Both the position numbers and the translations under genes were made by a program. Below, piece after piece: positions 63,194-64,000 of a DNA stretch of 64,000 nt. How positions within the stretch are numbered: the stretch's first letter is position 1; each line of letters opens with the position of its first letter. The stretch is from Chlorogloeopsis fritschii. Its GTDB lineage: Bacteria > Cyanobacteriota > Cyanobacteriia > Cyanobacteriales > Nostocaceae. The stretch lies in assembly GCF_043099315.1 (NCBI RefSeq), contig NZ_CP170746.1, one strand, 5' to 3'. Under the pieces are notes generated by a model, which was given only the letters and a program-made list of their open reading frames with translations, had not been told where the DNA came from and searched no databases.

Positions 63194-63832
63194 ATGCGGG
63201 TTAAGATTTGCGGCATTACAAAACCAGAACAAGGTAAAGCAATCGCTTCTTTTGGCGCAACAGCTTTAGGATTTATTTGTGTTTCTACCTCACCCCGCTA
63301 CGTATACGTAGAGCAAATTCGAGCAGTGGTGGCACTTTTACCTAACAATATTGATACAATTGGTGTATTTGCAAATACTAGCGTTGAGGAAATTACGCAG
63401 ATAGCTACTGACTCTGGACTAACTGGCGTTCAATTGCACGCAGACGAATCACCAGAATTTTGTCAAAAGTTACGTGTAAATTTGCCCGACGTAGAAATTA
63501 TTAAAGCTTTAAGGATACGTAATGCCGCAGATTTTGACAAAGCAATTGCCTATAGTACTTGTGTAGATACGCTACTACTTGATGCCTATCATCCCCAGCA
63601 ACTAGGTGGAACAGGTAAAACTTTAGATTGGCAAATATTACAGCAATTTAACCCCAGCTGTCCTTGGTTTTTAGCTGGGGGACTGACGCCGGATAACATC
63701 TTAGAAGCCCTCAATCAAGTTCAGCCCAGTGGCATCGATTTATCGAGTGGTGTAGAACGTGCCCCTGGGGATAAAGATTTAGATAAGGTGGCTAGGTTGT
63801 TTGAGAGGTTGGGGCTAGGGGCTAGAGGCTAG
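63194..63832 (+). CDS. trpF: phosphoribosylanthranilate isomerase
   Basis: The 212-aa (beta/alpha)8 enzyme converts N-(5-phosphoribosyl)anthranilate to CdRP in tryptophan synthesis. It shows VKICGITKPEQG with the catalytic Cys, LGFICVSTSPRYV, GVFANTSVEEI, VQLHADESPEFC, LLLDAYHPQQLGGTGKTLDW with the catalytic Asp, FLAGGLTPDNI and GIDLSSGVE. The motifs are in normal order. The gene is divergent from the broken psaK and its last codons run into GGGGCTAGAGGCTAGA heptamer units. Confidence 0.95.
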   Translation: MRVKICGITKPEQGKAIASFGATALGFICVSTSPRYVYVEQIRAVVALLPNNIDTIGVFANTSVEEITQIATDSGLTGVQLHADESPEFCQKLRVNLPDVEIIKALRIRNAADFDKAIAYSTCVDTLLLDAYHPQQLGGTGKTLDWQILQQFNPSCPWFLAGGLTPDNILEALNQVQPSGIDLSSGVERAPGDKDLDKVARLFERLGLGARG

Positions 63833-63913
63833 AGGCTAGAATAATATACAACTTTGACTAAATACTTGATTCCTAGTCCCTAGTCCCTAGTCCCTAGTCC
63901 CTAGTCCCTAGTC
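63811..63913. repeat. heptanucleotide tandem repeats at the trpF/folE junction
   Basis: Six perfect copies of CCTAGTC lie at 63872-63913, 2 bp from the folE stop. Before them, 63811-63840 has GGGCTAG/AGGCTAGA units, which partly overlap the end of trpF. Heptamer arrays like these are typical of Nostocales intergenic DNA. Confidence 0.85.
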
Positions 63914-63914
63914 T

Positions 63915-64000
63915 CTAAAATATTGCTGCTTGGTGACGAATTAAGTTAAAAAATTCTTCGCGGGTTTTTTGCTCTTCTTGGAAAACACCCACCATAGCGC
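63915..64000 (-). CDS. folE: GTP cyclohydrolase I, C-terminal end (partial)
   Basis: The - strand frame reads AMVGVFQEEQKTREEFFNLI followed by RHQAAIF and a TAG at 63915. This matches the last part of cyanobacterial FolE, which makes dihydroneopterin triphosphate for folate and pterin synthesis. The rest lies beyond the window. Only about 27 residues are visible, so confidence is limited. Confidence 0.7.
   Translation of the reverse strand, partial: AMVGVFQEEQKTREEFFNLIRHQAAIF

Overview
The window is a chromosomal segment from a filamentous, probably heterocyst-forming cyanobacterium (Nostocales type). The evidence is many copies of the HIP1 octamer GCGATCGC, heptanucleotide tandem repeats and hairpin repeats between genes, and photosynthesis genes: aerobic Mg-protoporphyrin monomethyl ester cyclase (acsF), two psaK-like genes and a probable carboxysome chaperone. 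The species cannot be fixed from the sequence alone.

Layout. 1-1.2 kb: one small acidic ORF and an intergenic palindrome. 1.2-16.4 kb: a type III-B CRISPR-Cas locus. A leftward operon encodes Cas10/Cmr2, Cmr3, Cmr4, Cmr5, a Cmr6-Cmr1 fusion and a CARF-HEPN effector. It is followed by a 42-repeat array (41 spacers) and a leader, then a leftward adaptation module (Csx18-like, Cas1, Cas2) and a divergent WYL-domain regulator. There is no cas6. 16.7-22.3 kb: tRNA-Phe and a zinc-uptake region (ZnuB, an SmtB/ZiaR-type ArsR repressor on the opposite strand, ZnuC, ZnuA) with a divergent SLH/OprB porin. 22.5-33 kb: DUF3891, a sugar-type ABC permease, an unknown protein, a very large TamB homologue, a small membrane protein and Mn-type superoxide dismutase. 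33.3-35.2 kb: a retron-type reverse transcriptase with an N-terminal charged coiled coil, bounded by two different hairpin-forming repeat elements. 35.4-43.5 kb: acsF, a barrel-like protein, an FAD/Rieske oxidoreductase, a MazF-like toxin-antitoxin pair, a site-2 protease and a GHL10 hydrolase-like protein. 44-53.4 kb: a secreted four-repeat protein, a methyltransferase, a GGCT-like protein, a tryptophan-dioxygenase-like / kynureninase-like / SBP56 gene trio, and an Uup-type ABC-F ATPase. 53.7-64 kb: DUF1824, a frameshifted prohibitin-like gene, an ABC exporter, a CcmS-like protein, a frameshifted GH31 glucosidase-like gene, a CPA2 antiporter with a USP domain, psaK, a second frameshifted psaK, trpF and the 3' end of folE.

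How genes work together. The Cmr complex would be guided by crRNAs from the adjacent array. Cas10 has both its HD and its GGDD motifs, so it could make cyclic oligoadenylate that activates the CARF-HEPN RNase. The Cmr4 backbone subunit appears to lack the catalytic aspartate used for target-RNA cleavage, which would change how signalling is switched off. The Znu genes, repressor and porin form a likely zinc regulon.

The best candidates for something undescribed are: the Cmr4-Asp-less, Cmr6-Cmr1-fused III-B system; the retron RT with an N-terminal extension and no recognisable ncRNA or separate effector; the dioxygenase/kynureninase/SBP56 trio, whose dioxygenase lacks the GTGG substrate loop; and the four-repeat secreted protein. 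Three frameshifted genes within 9 kb at the right end may be real decay or sequencing indels. All calls come from reading the sequence by eye; no database search was run.
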